Positions 27,252 through 36,488 are shown, numbered from the stretch's first letter. The stretch: 64,000 bases of DNA from Bradyrhizobium yuanmingense (GCF_900094575.1 NZ_FMAE01000008.1:62001-126000); one strand, 5' to 3'. Made by a program: numbers and translations. Notes: generated from the letters alone by a model not told the origin.

Positions 27252-28427
27252 ATGAAAAGCGCCCCAGCCGCCGGCCGTTTCGCGCCAACCGCCCTGATGC
27301 TCGGCAATCTCGTGACCGGCTGCTCGGTCTTGGCACCGGCGGGCATGCTGCCGGAATTGTCGGCGGGGCTCGGGATCAGCATCCACGCGGCCGGGCTCCT
27401 GATCACCTTCGGCGCGGTGACGCTGTGCGTCGGCTCGCCGCTGACGGCGTGGCTGACCAGCCGCATCGAACGGCGGATCCTGCTCGCCACGACGCTGGCG
27501 GTGCTCGCACTCGGCAATCTCGCCTCCGCGCTTGCGCCCGATTACACCAGCCTGCTGATCATTCGGCTCGCCATGCTCGCAGTCGGCTCGCTCTATACGC
27601 CGCAGGCGGCCGGCACGGCTGCGCTGATCGTGCCGGCGGAACGGCGCGGCAGCACCATTGCGTACCTCTTCCTCGGCTGGTCGCTCGCAGCCGCCGTCGG
27701 CCTGCCGCTCATCACCTTTATCGCCAGCCGCTACGGCTGGCGCGCGGCCTATGGCGGGGTCGGCGCGCTCAGCTGCGTCAGCTTGCTGCTGTTGCTGCTG
27801 CGTCTGCCGGCGGGCCTGCAGGGCGCACCGGTCGATCTGAAGACATGGGCCGCCGTCGGCCGAAGCAGGACGATCCTGCTGCTGCTCGCGATCACGATGC
27901 TGCAAATGTCGGGGCAGTTCGTCGTGTTCACCTATATGGGCCCGCTGCTCAACAAGCTCACTGGCGCCGGCCCCGATGCGATCGGCTTGGTCTTCGCGCT
28001 GTACGGGATCTGCGGCTTCCTCGGCGTCGTCGTCGCCACCCGCATCGTCGACACTGCGGGGCCCTATCGCACCTCGTTGCTGTTCACCTGCCTGCTGCTT
28101 GCCGGGATGAGCGGGTGGGCCCTCGGCGCCGGCTCGCTCGTCATGATGGCGGGCGCGGTGACGATCTGGGGCCTTGGCTTCGCCTCGACCAATTCGATGC
28201 AGCAGGTGCGGCTGGTCGCGGCTGCGCCGCCGCTGGCGTCGGCCACCGTCGCCCTCAACACATCCGTCCTCTATATCGGCCAGGCGGTCGGCTCCGCGGT
28301 CGGCGGCTTGCTGTTCGCCCGCGAGCTCCTGCACACGCTCGGCTTCGTCGCGGTCGGTTTCGTCGTGCTGGCACTGATCCTGGTGGTCGTGACCCGGCCC
28401 AGGCGGGCGGCTGCCGCCACCGCCTGA
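27252..28427 (+). CDS. MFS transporter (sugar-efflux/arabinose-permease type)
   Basis: A 391-residue protein with 12 hydrophobic segments and the loop LTAWLTSRIERRILL between TM2 and TM3. RYGWRAAYGGVG is typical of the AraJ/YdhP-like DHA1 group. Substrate unknown. It stands opposite thrS with about 190 bp of shared promoter region. The next gene starts 90 bp downstream. Confidence 0.88.
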   Translation: MKSAPAAGRFAPTALMLGNLVTGCSVLAPAGMLPELSAGLGISIHAAGLLITFGAVTLCVGSPLTAWLTSRIERRILLATTLAVLALGNLASALAPDYTSLLIIRLAMLAVGSLYTPQAAGTAALIVPAERRGSTIAYLFLGWSLAAAVGLPLITFIASRYGWRAAYGGVGALSCVSLLLLLLRLPAGLQGAPVDLKTWAAVGRSRTILLLLAITMLQMSGQFVVFTYMGPLLNKLTGAGPDAIGLVFALYGICGFLGVVVATRIVDTAGPYRTSLLFTCLLLAGMSGWALGAGSLVMMAGAVTIWGLGFASTNSMQQVRLVAAAPPLASATVALNTSVLYIGQAVGSAVGGLLFARELLHTLGFVAVGFVVLALILVVVTRPRRAAAATA

Positions 28428-28516
28428 ACGCAGCAGGTCGTGCGCGCAAGGCGCTTGGCAAACCTCGCGCGGGAGCGGTAGAAGGCCGGCGTGGGGATCA
28501 AAGAGAGTTGACTGAG

Positions 28517-28882
28517 ATGAGGATGATTCTGGCGGTTGCCGCGGTGCTCTATTCAGCCTCCGCATTTGCGCAGACCGAGAAGCCACCCATGGTGGGGGAC
28601 AAGCCGCTGGTGCAGGTCAAGCCGAAAGGCGCCAAGGAGGCTGTCGCCGCTCCAAAGGGCAAGCCGCAATCGATCGCGGTCCGCCTCCAGACCTGCCTCG
28701 AAATCGACGACGGCACCAAGGATCGCCTCAACTGCTACGACGCCGTGATCCCGCCGGCGCCGAAGCCGAAGCCGGCCAAGGCCAAGGGCTATGCCGACTG
28801 CCGCTTCGTCAAGGAAGAGGACGAGCGGCTGGCCTGCTTCAACGGCTTTGCCGAGAGCATTCCGAAGCTGCCCAGGAACTGA
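28517..28882 (+). CDS. Small secreted cysteine-containing protein
   Basis: A 121-residue protein with a clear signal peptide (MRMILAVAAVLYSASAFA). The mature part has a Lys/Pro-rich linker and two similar Cys pairs, QTCLEIDDGTKDRLNCYD and DCRFVKEEDERLACFNGF. The two segments look like an internal duplication of a C-x10-15-C-(Y/F) helix. Periplasmic location is likely and disulfides are possible. No family name recognised. Confidence 0.8.
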   Translation: MRMILAVAAVLYSASAFAQTEKPPMVGDKPLVQVKPKGAKEAVAAPKGKPQSIAVRLQTCLEIDDGTKDRLNCYDAVIPPAPKPKPAKAKGYADCRFVKEEDERLACFNGFAESIPKLPRN

Positions 28883-28903
28883 TATTGGGAACTGATATCC
28901 CGG

Positions 28904-30223
28904 TTAGGGATTTGTGGAGGCGACGCGCGTCAGCGCGAGCGACGGCGTCGCCGCCATCTTCACCAGCACGTCCTTGAGCGGATCGCGCGTCCAAGCGCGC
29001 GTGACGTAGTCGCGATGGGTGATGCCCTCGCCGGTCTCCACGAACACCACGCTGCCGGGTCGTAGCGGCCCGTCCATGTCCTCGGCGACGCTGATGCCCT
29101 TCTGGCGGAGCATGCTCATCAGCTCGCGGTCGCGCCGCGCGGTGTGGCGGGTGTAGGCGCTGACGAAGAAGCCGGAACGGTGGTTCTCGATCCAGGACGC
29201 GAATTTGTCCATCTCGCCATAGACCGCATCGAGCAGCACCACGCCGCGCACGCGGTCGCTGATGCCGCCGACCTCGAGGCTCCACGCCGTCGGCAGGAAG
29301 CCGCCGCTATAGCCGACGATCACGATCGGCATGTTGGCGAAGGCGCGCGCGCTGTTGGGATCGCCGGTGAGGCGCGCAAGATGGTCGGCCGATTCCGCCA
29401 TGAAGCGCTTGAAGCCGCCCGGCTGCCAGAATTTTCCGGCGCTGGAATCGGCGGCGTCGACCGCCATCTGCGGCGCGAGCAGGATCGCATTGGCGCCGGA
29501 ATCGGTGACCTGTTTCGGCACCATCTGCCGGTCGCGGACGTCGCGCTCGAGCGTTGCGCCATTGCCGTGGAAGAACACCACGATCACGCCCGGCTTGCGC
29601 AGGTCGAAATGCTCGGGCACGTGCACCAGCACGCGGCTGTCGCTGTAGGTCTCGTCCTGCCAGTAGACGCGGCCGGAATAGCTGCGGTGGCCGCGGCGGT
29701 CGCCCTTGGAGATGTTGAGGAAGGGCGCGTCGGAGGCGGGGTTGTTGCCGAAGTAGGGAAAGGCCGACGACTTCATGCTGACGAGTGTCGTCAGATCCTC
29801 GCGGGCGGGGCGCTTGTACGGCACTTGCGGCTCGAGCGAGGCCACCTTGTAGGACGCCTGCTCCGGCTGAGACTGCACGGCGCGCTTGGGCGAGAAGTCC
29901 GACATCTGCCGCTGCAGGAAGCTCTCACTCGCCGAGGGAAAGCGCTCCTTAAACTGCGGGGCAGGGAAGCGATCCTCGAACCCGTCGCCGCTTGCCACGC
30001 GCGCGTTCGAGCTCTGCGAATTGGTCTTGGCGACCACCTGGACATTCGCCTGGGAGTTCGCCGCCAGCGCCGCCGGATCCGGCGCCTTGCCGCATTGAAC
30101 CAGCGTCAGCGACAACGGCACCATGACTGAGATTAGACCGGCCCGGAGCGCACGATCATGCCGACCGGACATTGTCCGATCGGCACGATCATCAGCTCTC
30201 AGTTTAGGAGCGGCCCCGGCCAT
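28904..30223 (-). CDS. Exported alpha/beta-hydrolase-like protein
   Basis: Up to 439 residues; the start at residue 18 (MSGRHDRALRAG, 30172) gives a cleaner export signal. The N-terminal hydrophobic stretch ends LTLVQC, an imperfect lipobox. After a ~150-residue linker comes an alpha/beta-hydrolase core: VIVVFFHGNG, the nucleophile elbow GYSGGF, VVLLDAVYG and a late GEGITHRDYV His. It is probably a periplasmic or lipoprotein esterase or related enzyme. Four direct repeats lie just upstream. Confidence 0.8.
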   Translation of the reverse strand: MAGAAPKLRADDRADRTMSGRHDRALRAGLISVMVPLSLTLVQCGKAPDPAALAANSQANVQVVAKTNSQSSNARVASGDGFEDRFPAPQFKERFPSASESFLQRQMSDFSPKRAVQSQPEQASYKVASLEPQVPYKRPAREDLTTLVSMKSSAFPYFGNNPASDAPFLNISKGDRRGHRSYSGRVYWQDETYSDSRVLVHVPEHFDLRKPGVIVVFFHGNGATLERDVRDRQMVPKQVTDSGANAILLAPQMAVDAADSSAGKFWQPGGFKRFMAESADHLARLTGDPNSARAFANMPIVIVGYSGGFLPTAWSLEVGGISDRVRGVVLLDAVYGEMDKFASWIENHRSGFFVSAYTRHTARRDRELMSMLRQKGISVAEDMDGPLRPGSVVFVETGEGITHRDYVTRAWTRDPLKDVLVKMAATPSLALTRVASTNP

Positions 30224-30582
30224 CCACCCATGACCCCAAAGTCACGACCCAAGTCTTACGTCCCAGGTCACACGTCCAAGTCACACGTCCATCGGCAAAC
30301 TTGAAACAATTGAGCCGACTGGCGTTTAGGCGACGTTAAGCGTCCGGAGAAACTTCCCCACATCCGGAACGCTCGAAAGGACCATGCAATCGTGTCCTGA
30401 TTGTGGGGGAGCGGAACGGACAATCCCGGGTGCATCCAGAGACATCGTCCAAAGAAGCGCCTAGGCGGTGGTCAGGTACCTACCTCCGTTGCCTCATTTA
30501 ACCCTTGTTAACCCTGCTTGAATTGACTGGGCCAAAGTGCACGATCGGCCATTAGGCGAAGCGCCTGAGGTTAAGGACCCCG
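30224..30582. other. Divergent promoter region
   Basis: About 360 bp separate the hydrolase and APC permease genes. It contains the direct repeats at 30239-30290 and, near 30500, two TTAA sites six bases apart. No gene is supported. Confidence 0.5.
30239..30290. repeat. Four imperfect ~13-bp direct repeats (possible operator)
   Basis: The copies are aagtcacgaccc, aagtcttacgtccc, aggtcacacgtcc and aagtcacacgtcc, head to tail. They lie 16 bp upstream of the longest hydrolase frame and about 290 bp upstream of the APC permease. Confidence 0.55.
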
Positions 30583-31950
30583 ATGACGGCATCAGATGCG
30601 GGTACCCCGCCCTGGACGGACCGGCTGACCGGGAGGGGGGCCGGGGTCTCCGTTCCGGTCGCCACCGCCATCGTCGTCGCCGACATGATCGGGGTCGGCG
30701 TCTTCACCAGCCTCGGCTTCCAGGTCAAGGACATCCCGTCCGGCTTCTCGATCCTGCTGCTCTGGACGGTCGGCGGCGTCGTCGCGCTGTGCGGTGTGTT
30801 CGCGTACAGCGAGTTGGGCGCGATGTTTCCGCGCTCGAGCGGCGAGTACAATTTCCTCGGCCGTGCCTATCACCCGGCCTTCGGCTTCCTCGCCGGCTGG
30901 GTGTCGGCCACGGTCGGCTTCGCGGCGCCGGTCGCGCTCGCCGCGATGGCGTTCGGGGAATATGCCAAGTCGGTCGTACCCGATCTGCCGGCGATTCCGC
31001 TCGCCATCGGCGTGGTGTGGCTGGTTTCGCTGGTGCAACTGACCGGCGTCAGGCACTCATCCACGTTCCAGTTGATCTCGACCGTCCTCAAGGTCGTGCT
31101 GATCGTCGGCTTCCTGGTCGCCGGCTTCGTCATCGCCGTGCCGCAGCCGATCAGCTTCACGCCGCAGCCCGGCGATATCGCTCACATCGTCAGCGCGCCG
31201 TTCGCCATCGGGCTCGTCTTCGTGATGTATTCGTTCTCGGGCTGGAATGCCGCCACCTACATCATCGGCGAGATGAAGACGCCGCAACGGAACCTGCCGC
31301 GCGCGCTGCTCGCGGGCACGCTGATCGTGCTCGTGCTGTATGTCGCGCTGAACGCGGTATTTCTCCATTCGGCGCCGGTCAGCGCGCTCGCCGGCCAGCT
31401 CGACGTCGCCAGTGTCGCCGGCACGGCGATCTTCGGCACCCTCGGCGGTCGGATCGTCGGCGCCATGATTTGCTTCGGTCTGATCTCTTCGATCAGCGCG
31501 ATGATGTGGATCGGCCCGCGCGTGATGATGACGATGGGGGAGGACATTCCCGCCTTGCGCGTTTTCTCCAAGCGGTCCGTGAGCGGCGCGCCGGCCTATG
31601 CCATCCTGTTCCAACTGGCCATCGCCAATCTTCTGTTGTTCACGCGCAGCTTCGAGGCGGTGCTCGATTTCATCCAGTTCGCGCTGTTGTTCTGCTCGTT
31701 CTTCACGGTCGCCGGCGTCATCAAGCTGCGGATCACCGATCCCGATCTGCCGCGGCCCTATCGCACCTGGGGATACCCGTTCACGCCGCTCGTGTTTCTG
31801 CTCGTGACCGCGTTCATGATGTACTACCTTCTGACGGAGCGGCCGCTTCAGTCGCTGTCGGGAATGCTCGTCATGCTCTCCGGCCTTTTGATTTACGCTG
31901 TTTTCCGCAGGCGGCCCGTCGTCGCTGCCGCATCACCGCATCGCGAATAG
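30583..31950 (+). CDS. APC family amino-acid/polyamine permease
   Basis: A 455-residue protein with about 12 membrane segments. It opens with the substrate-binding TM1 pattern IGVGVFTSLGF and has the conserved EYNFLGRAYHP, SFSGWNAATYIIGEMKTPQRNLP and YRTWGYPFTP segments of APC permeases (amino_permease_2-like). It imports or exchanges amino acids or amines; substrate not determinable. A 404-residue exported protein gene follows after 2 bp, so the two are very likely co-transcribed. Confidence 0.92.
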   Translation: MTASDAGTPPWTDRLTGRGAGVSVPVATAIVVADMIGVGVFTSLGFQVKDIPSGFSILLLWTVGGVVALCGVFAYSELGAMFPRSSGEYNFLGRAYHPAFGFLAGWVSATVGFAAPVALAAMAFGEYAKSVVPDLPAIPLAIGVVWLVSLVQLTGVRHSSTFQLISTVLKVVLIVGFLVAGFVIAVPQPISFTPQPGDIAHIVSAPFAIGLVFVMYSFSGWNAATYIIGEMKTPQRNLPRALLAGTLIVLVLYVALNAVFLHSAPVSALAGQLDVASVAGTAIFGTLGGRIVGAMICFGLISSISAMMWIGPRVMMTMGEDIPALRVFSKRSVSGAPAYAILFQLAIANLLLFTRSFEAVLDFIQFALLFCSFFTVAGVIKLRITDPDLPRPYRTWGYPFTPLVFLLVTAFMMYYLLTERPLQSLSGMLVMLSGLLIYAVFRRRPVVAAASPHRE

Positions 31951-31952
31951 AC

Positions 31953-33167
31953 ATGCTCCGCCCCCTGAGAATTGCGGCCGTTGCTTTCGTCCTCCTGGCT
32001 GCGGCCGTCTCGTCCGCGCGTGCCGCAGACGTCACCTTCGATGACACGGCGCGCTTCCTTGCGGGCATGCAGCCTTCGGCGGACTCGCCGCTGGTGCCGC
32101 TCACCAGGGACCCGGCCTGGCAGCGTCACGCCAAATTCTTCGACGGCGCCTTCGCTCAGCTCGAGCAGCGTCAGCTCTCGAAGATCCGCAGCTGGGCCGA
32201 CCTCAATCTGGCCGCGCCCCGACCGACCATGTTCTATTTGTTCAGCGGCCCCGATTTCCTCTACGCCAACACCTTCTATCCCAAAGCCAGCACCTACGTG
32301 CTCGGCGCGCTGGAGCCGGTCGGCGCGGTCCCCGATTTGACGCGGCTGCCGCGCGGTTCGGTCGGCGCTGCGCTCTATAACGTCGAACGCTCGCTTGGCT
32401 CGATCCTGAGCTTCTCGTTCTTCATCACCAAGCAGATGAAGGTCGACCTGAGCGCCAACCAGGTCAACGGCACCCTGCCGATCCTCTATGTCTTCCTCGC
32501 CCGCTCCGGCAAGACCATCCGCAACGTCGAGATGGTCGCGCTCGACGACAAGGGCGGGCTACATGTCGGCGGCGACAATCCCGGACGGAACGCGACGCGC
32601 GGCGTCCGCATCAGCTTTGCCGGCAGCGACGGGGAAGCGCGTACGCTGTATTATTTCGCGACCGACCTCTCAAATTCCGGCGCACGTGCCACGGGCTTCC
32701 TGAAATTCTGCGAGACGCTCGGGCCCGGCAACAGCCTGCTCAAGAGTGCGTCCTACCTGTTGCACTCCGGCAATTTCACCGTCGCACGCGACTGGTTGCT
32801 CGCCAACAGCGCCACCATCATCCAGGACGATTCCGGCATTCCGCTTGCGAACTACAATGCACGGCAATGGCGGTTCTTCCCGTTCGGCCGCTATCTTGGT
32901 CCCATCGACGAATTCCCCGGCCGCTACCAGGAGCGCTACGCCGAGCTGTTCACGCGCGCCCAGCCGATCGATTTCGGCGTCGGCTATCGCTGGCGCATGC
33001 GTGAATCGAATTTGCTGCTGGCGGTGAAGGTGCCGGGCAGCGAGACCGCACCGGCTGCAGAGACCACTTCGGCCGCCGAGCCGGCGCCAAAGCCGCCGCG
33101 CCCGAAGCGGCTACGACCGCCGGAGTCGATCCCTCCATCACAGGGACGGTTCTACTGGTTCCGGTGA
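31953..33167 (+). CDS. Exported hypothetical protein co-transcribed with APC permease
   Basis: A 404-residue protein with a signal peptide (RIAAVAFVLLAAAVSSARA). The mature part begins DVTFDDTARFLAGMQPSADS and contains SGPDFLYANTFYP, FVFLARSGKT-like YVFLARSGKT, and HSGNFTVARDWLL. It has a Pro/Lys-rich C-terminal tail. I do not recognise a named domain. It starts 2 bp after the permease stop, which suggests a periplasmic partner or an enzyme acting on the permease substrate (inference). Its stop abuts the next gene's stop. Confidence 0.85.
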   Translation: MLRPLRIAAVAFVLLAAAVSSARAADVTFDDTARFLAGMQPSADSPLVPLTRDPAWQRHAKFFDGAFAQLEQRQLSKIRSWADLNLAAPRPTMFYLFSGPDFLYANTFYPKASTYVLGALEPVGAVPDLTRLPRGSVGAALYNVERSLGSILSFSFFITKQMKVDLSANQVNGTLPILYVFLARSGKTIRNVEMVALDDKGGLHVGGDNPGRNATRGVRISFAGSDGEARTLYYFATDLSNSGARATGFLKFCETLGPGNSLLKSASYLLHSGNFTVARDWLLANSATIIQDDSGIPLANYNARQWRFFPFGRYLGPIDEFPGRYQERYAELFTRAQPIDFGVGYRWRMRESNLLLAVKVPGSETAPAAETTSAAEPAPKPPRPKRLRPPESIPPSQGRFYWFR

Positions 33168-33374
33168 CTACCAATGCACGCTCTGGCTCGGCACGATGAA
33201 CGTCGTCGTGCTCGGCTGTGTCGCAAGGCTCCTCTCAAGATACCAGCCTGAGCCGAGGACGAGCGCAAGCAAAGCGATGATGGCGAGCAGGTCGATGGTT
33301 CTTGGATCGTGCGCCCTGTGATCGAGATTCGGACGGGGCTTAGCGTGAAAATGCGGGCTGATTTTCCAGCGCAT
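33168..33374 (-). CDS. Small single-pass membrane protein
   Basis: A 68-residue protein with a basic N-terminus, one membrane helix (LLAIIALLALVLGSGWYL) and a ~22-residue tail. A strong SD (ggaggaaac) supports the start. It is tail-to-tail with the exported-protein gene at zero spacing. Function unknown. Confidence 0.75.
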   Translation of the reverse strand: MRWKISPHFHAKPRPNLDHRAHDPRTIDLLAIIALLALVLGSGWYLERSLATQPSTTTFIVPSQSVHW

Positions 33375-33463
33375 TGTTGTTTCCTCCCGTGGGGAGCATC
33401 AAGACAACGCGGGCGGAAAGTCTAAGGTTCCGGTCAGGGCGGCGCTGTTCAGAGCACCGCAGG

Positions 33464-33802
33464 TCAGGACGCGTTAACTCCGCGCCAGCGGCCATAGCGC
33501 CAGGGGAGATACCAGCGTGCGCCTTTGGGCGCCGTGAGAGGCACGTTGTCGATGCCGGACGTGCCGAAGGGATGGCAACGGAGCAGGCGCGCGAGCGTCA
33601 TCCAGCCGCCGGCCCACAGCCCGAACCGTTCGATTGCCTCATCGCCATAGACGGAGCAGGTCGGCAGGTGCCGGCAATTGTAACCGACCAGAGGTGACAG
33701 CGTGTGGCGATACAGCCAGATCAGTGCACGGCCGAATCTGCGCGGCAGCCGGAGCACACCATCGACGGAACTGGAACAATGCTCGCAAGCTGAATGCTTC
33801 AT
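33464..33802 (-). CDS. yidD: Membrane protein insertion efficiency factor YidD
   Basis: A 112-residue protein with the diagnostic YidD block: LIWLYRHTLSPLVGYNCRHLPTCS, then EAIERFGLWAGGWMTLARLLRCHPFG. Three conserved Cys are present. YidD is a small membrane-associated protein that aids YidC-dependent insertion. It is not next to rnpA or yidC here, which is common in rhizobia. The ATG at 33802 is chosen by family length. Confidence 0.95.
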   Translation of the reverse strand: MKHSACEHCSSSVDGVLRLPRRFGRALIWLYRHTLSPLVGYNCRHLPTCSVYGDEAIERFGLWAGGWMTLARLLRCHPFGTSGIDNVPLTAPKGARWYLPWRYGRWRGVNAS

Positions 33803-34057
33803 GTGCGTTGTGCTGCGATGTTGAGCGAAGCTTTGCCCGGTTCCGGTGCAGGGAACCATAAGTTGTTGTTTCCACGCCATATTTTGCGTGTTTTTTGGGA
33901 GCAGTGCAGCAAGTATCTGTGGACGATCTGTATTCGCCCGGATACCATTTTTATGACGGTCGTGTGTAGAAACATACGCCTGTATGATGGACTCAGGTAG
34001 CGCCACCGGGGATTGTTTGGGGACCTTGGGGCTTTGGGGCTTGGGGAAGGAACCAGA

Positions 34058-34954
34058 TTGAGACTTCTGAACTCCCTTAAACTTCGCGGCTGGTTGCTGG
34101 TGGGAACCGCCGTCTGCGGAGTCGCGCTGGCTGGCGCTGTCGCAACATTCGGATCGTCGGCCCGCGCCGGCGCTGCCCTCGAAGAGCGCAAGCTGCCGAT
34201 GAAGTTCAGCTGGGTCGCCTGCGAGCCGAACTGCCGCGGCTGGATCAGCGCGGTCGGCATCATCACCGCCGATACGCCCAAAGAATTCGAAGAGTTTTCG
34301 CGCGGCCGCCAGCTCGGCGGCGCCACCGTAGTGCTCGATTCCAGCGGCGGCTCCGTCAATGACGCGATCACGCTCGGCCGGCGCTTCCGCAATCTCGGGC
34401 TTTTGACCACGGTCGGCGTGAGCCTCCGCGGCGGGCCGTCGACACGGCCGGCCGTCGCGCCGGAAGCGTATTGCGAATCCATGTGCGCCTTCCTGCTGCT
34501 GGCCGGCAAGAAGCGTTACGTGCCGGAAGCCGCTCATGTTCGGGTTCACCAGATCTGGATGGGCGACCGCGCCGATGATGCCAAGGCGGCGAGCTATAGC
34601 GCGCAGGACCTGATGATCGTGGAGCGCGACATCGGGCGCCTCGCCAAATACACCTTCGATATGGGTGGCGCCGGGGATCTGTTGTCGCTTGCGCTCAGCG
34701 TCCCGCCTTGGGAGGACCTGCACGAGCTCGATGCCGGCGAGCTCAAGCTCACCAATCTGGTTACGACCGATCTCGTGGCTGACGTGCTCCCGCACGTGGA
34801 TATCTCGGCGCCGGCAATGGCGGAGCTTGCACCGAAGACGCAGGCGAGGTTCGGCGCGGAACCGGAGCAGGCTTCCAAGTCGACCAAGACGGCGGAAGCC
34901 CTGGTGCCGACCGGTAGTGTTGCCACACCGGCTGCTGCGGCGGCGCCGAAGTAA
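34058..34954 (+). CDS. Exported ClpP/crotonase-fold protein (COG3904-like)
   Basis: About 298 residues from a TTG start that follows ggggaaggaacc, a strong SD; another TTG at 34013 is in frame. An N-terminal hydrophobic segment (LLVGTAVCGVALAGAVATFG) is a signal or anchor. The ClpP-like core has VVLDSSGGSVNDAI and CESMCAFLLLAGKKRYV, with the Ser in the nucleophile position, and HQIW. Family members are periplasmic proteins of unknown activity. The tail is Ala/Thr-rich. Confidence 0.8.
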   Translation: MRLLNSLKLRGWLLVGTAVCGVALAGAVATFGSSARAGAALEERKLPMKFSWVACEPNCRGWISAVGIITADTPKEFEEFSRGRQLGGATVVLDSSGGSVNDAITLGRRFRNLGLLTTVGVSLRGGPSTRPAVAPEAYCESMCAFLLLAGKKRYVPEAAHVRVHQIWMGDRADDAKAASYSAQDLMIVERDIGRLAKYTFDMGGAGDLLSLALSVPPWEDLHELDAGELKLTNLVTTDLVADVLPHVDISAPAMAELAPKTQARFGAEPEQASKSTKTAEALVPTGSVATPAAAAAPK

Positions 34955-34971
34955 GCTCTTAAATCTCGGTA

Positions 34972-35049
34972 GTCATCCCGGGGCGCGCGTCAGCGCGAAC
35001 CTTGGTGAGCAAGTGCGTACCTGGGGTGCGCAAGTTCGCCCGGAATGAC
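34972..35049. repeat. Palindromic repeat, family R4 (long form)
   Basis: The ends gtcatcccgggg and cccggaatgac are inverted, with an inner gcgaac/gttcgc pair. A shorter relative lies at 36918-36956. It sits between convergent genes. Confidence 0.55.
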
Positions 35050-35059
35050 GGAGAGGGGG

Positions 35060-35515
35060 TCAGCCTTGCGCTGCGGCCGGCTGCTTGGTTCTGGCCTCGA
35101 TCTGGCCGATGGCATCAACCACGGCATCGAAGGTGAGAAGCGTCGAGGCATGGCGCGCCTTGTAGTCGCGGACCGGCTCGAGGAACTTGATCTCCTCCCA
35201 TTTTCCTTGAGGAGGCGCACCATTGTCCTTCAGCATCTTGCGAACGGTTTCGCGTAACTCACGGAGTTCGCTCGCAGTCGAGCCGACCACGTGACTTGCC
35301 ATGATGGATGAAGAGGCCTGGCCCAAAGCGCAGGCCTTCACGTCATGGGCGAAGTCGGTGACGGTATCCCCGTTCATCTTAAGATCGACCTTCACGGTCG
35401 AGCCGCACAGCTTGGAATGGGCGGTGGCGGAGGCATCGGGGTCCGCCAACCGTCCGAGCCGCGGAATATTCCCGGCCAGCTCGATGATCCGCTTGTTGTA
35501 AATGTCGTTCAGCAT
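35060..35515 (-). CDS. Iron-sulfur cluster scaffold-like protein (IscU/SufU/NifU-N family)
   Basis: A 151-residue protein opening MLNDIYNKRIIELAGN, as in IscU-like scaffolds. Ligand-type cysteines are at KLCGSTVK (about 37) and KACALGQASS (about 62). The position of the third scaffold Cys is occupied by Ala (DYKARHASTLL), with a His just before it. It may therefore bind clusters or metal differently from true scaffolds. It is divergent from folE. Confidence 0.82.
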   Translation of the reverse strand: MLNDIYNKRIIELAGNIPRLGRLADPDASATAHSKLCGSTVKVDLKMNGDTVTDFAHDVKACALGQASSSIMASHVVGSTASELRELRETVRKMLKDNGAPPQGKWEEIKFLEPVRDYKARHASTLLTFDAVVDAIGQIEARTKQPAAAQG

Positions 35516-35768
35516 GTGATGGAGTCCAACGCGTCCACACCCGCTTCCAAGCCGGATCGGCCTTGGCGGGCGCCGCCCACGGTCCTATATAGGGGCGGAA
35601 CTGGTGGAAAAACAGTCCAGCGGAGCGGTGGCGGTGATCCAGATCTGCGCTGCCGGCTTTGTGACCTTGGGACTTTTGCACCGAAACTGTTCTGTTCAGG
35701 CGTCCGGCGGCTTGGCCGCCCCGTCTGCCGGTGACACTCCGGCCGTTAGGCCGTCGAACGGAGAAGAT

Positions 35769-36461
35769 ATGGACGCTGCAATCAAATCCATCCGCCCGGG
35801 TAAGCCCTCCGACCGGCAGCCCGAGAACCGCCCGGCCGAGCTTGATCCTGCCGAATTCCTCGCGGCCGCCGTCCGCGCCGACCAGCCGCGTCCCGCGCGC
35901 GCCGAGGCGGAAGCGGCGGTGAAGACGCTGCTCGCCTATATCGGCGAGAACACCGAGCGCGAGGGCCTGCTCGACACGCCGCGCCGCGTCGTCGAGGCTT
36001 TCGACGAGCTCTATCAGGGCTACCACCAGTGCCCGGCCGAGGTGCTCGACCGCACCTTCGGCGAGACGGCGGGCTATGACGATTTCGTCCTGGTGCGCGA
36101 CATCGAGTTCACCTCGCAATGCGAGCACCACATGATGCCGTTCTACGGCAAGGCGCACATCGCCTATACGCCGGTGGAGCGCGTCGTCGGCCTGTCCAAG
36201 CTGGCCCGCTTGACCGACATCTTCGCCCGCCGGCTCCAGACCCAGGAGCACCTGACCGCGCAGATCGCCGCCGCGATCGACGAGGTCCTCAAGCCTCGCG
36301 GCGTTGCCGTGCTGATCGAGGCCGAGCATACCTGCATGTCGGTGCGCGGCGTCGCCAAGCATGGCGCCTCTACTTTCACCAGCCGCTTCACCGGCATGTT
36401 CCGCGACAATCCGGCGGAGCAGGCCCGTTTCCTGTCCCTGGTGCGAGGCACGACGCGCTGA
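35769..36461 (+). CDS. folE: GTP cyclohydrolase I
   Basis: A 230-residue protein that converts GTP to 7,8-dihydroneopterin triphosphate for folate. Zinc and active-site motifs are present: SQCEHHMMPF, VVGLSKLAR, TQEHLTAQIA and EAEHTCMSVRG. An extra ~50-residue N-terminal arm is typical of rhizobial FolE. The ATG at 35769 follows ggagaagat. hisI follows after 27 bp. Confidence 0.96.
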   Translation: MDAAIKSIRPGKPSDRQPENRPAELDPAEFLAAAVRADQPRPARAEAEAAVKTLLAYIGENTEREGLLDTPRRVVEAFDELYQGYHQCPAEVLDRTFGETAGYDDFVLVRDIEFTSQCEHHMMPFYGKAHIAYTPVERVVGLSKLARLTDIFARRLQTQEHLTAQIAAAIDEVLKPRGVAVLIEAEHTCMSVRGVAKHGASTFTSRFTGMFRDNPAEQARFLSLVRGTTR

Positions 36462-36488
36462 CCTCGCGACAAACCGGCGAGAGTTGCT

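Noticed and set aside
30500..30513. TTAA-N6-TTAA before the APC permease as a CtrA box
   Set aside because: The spacer is 6 rather than 7 bases.
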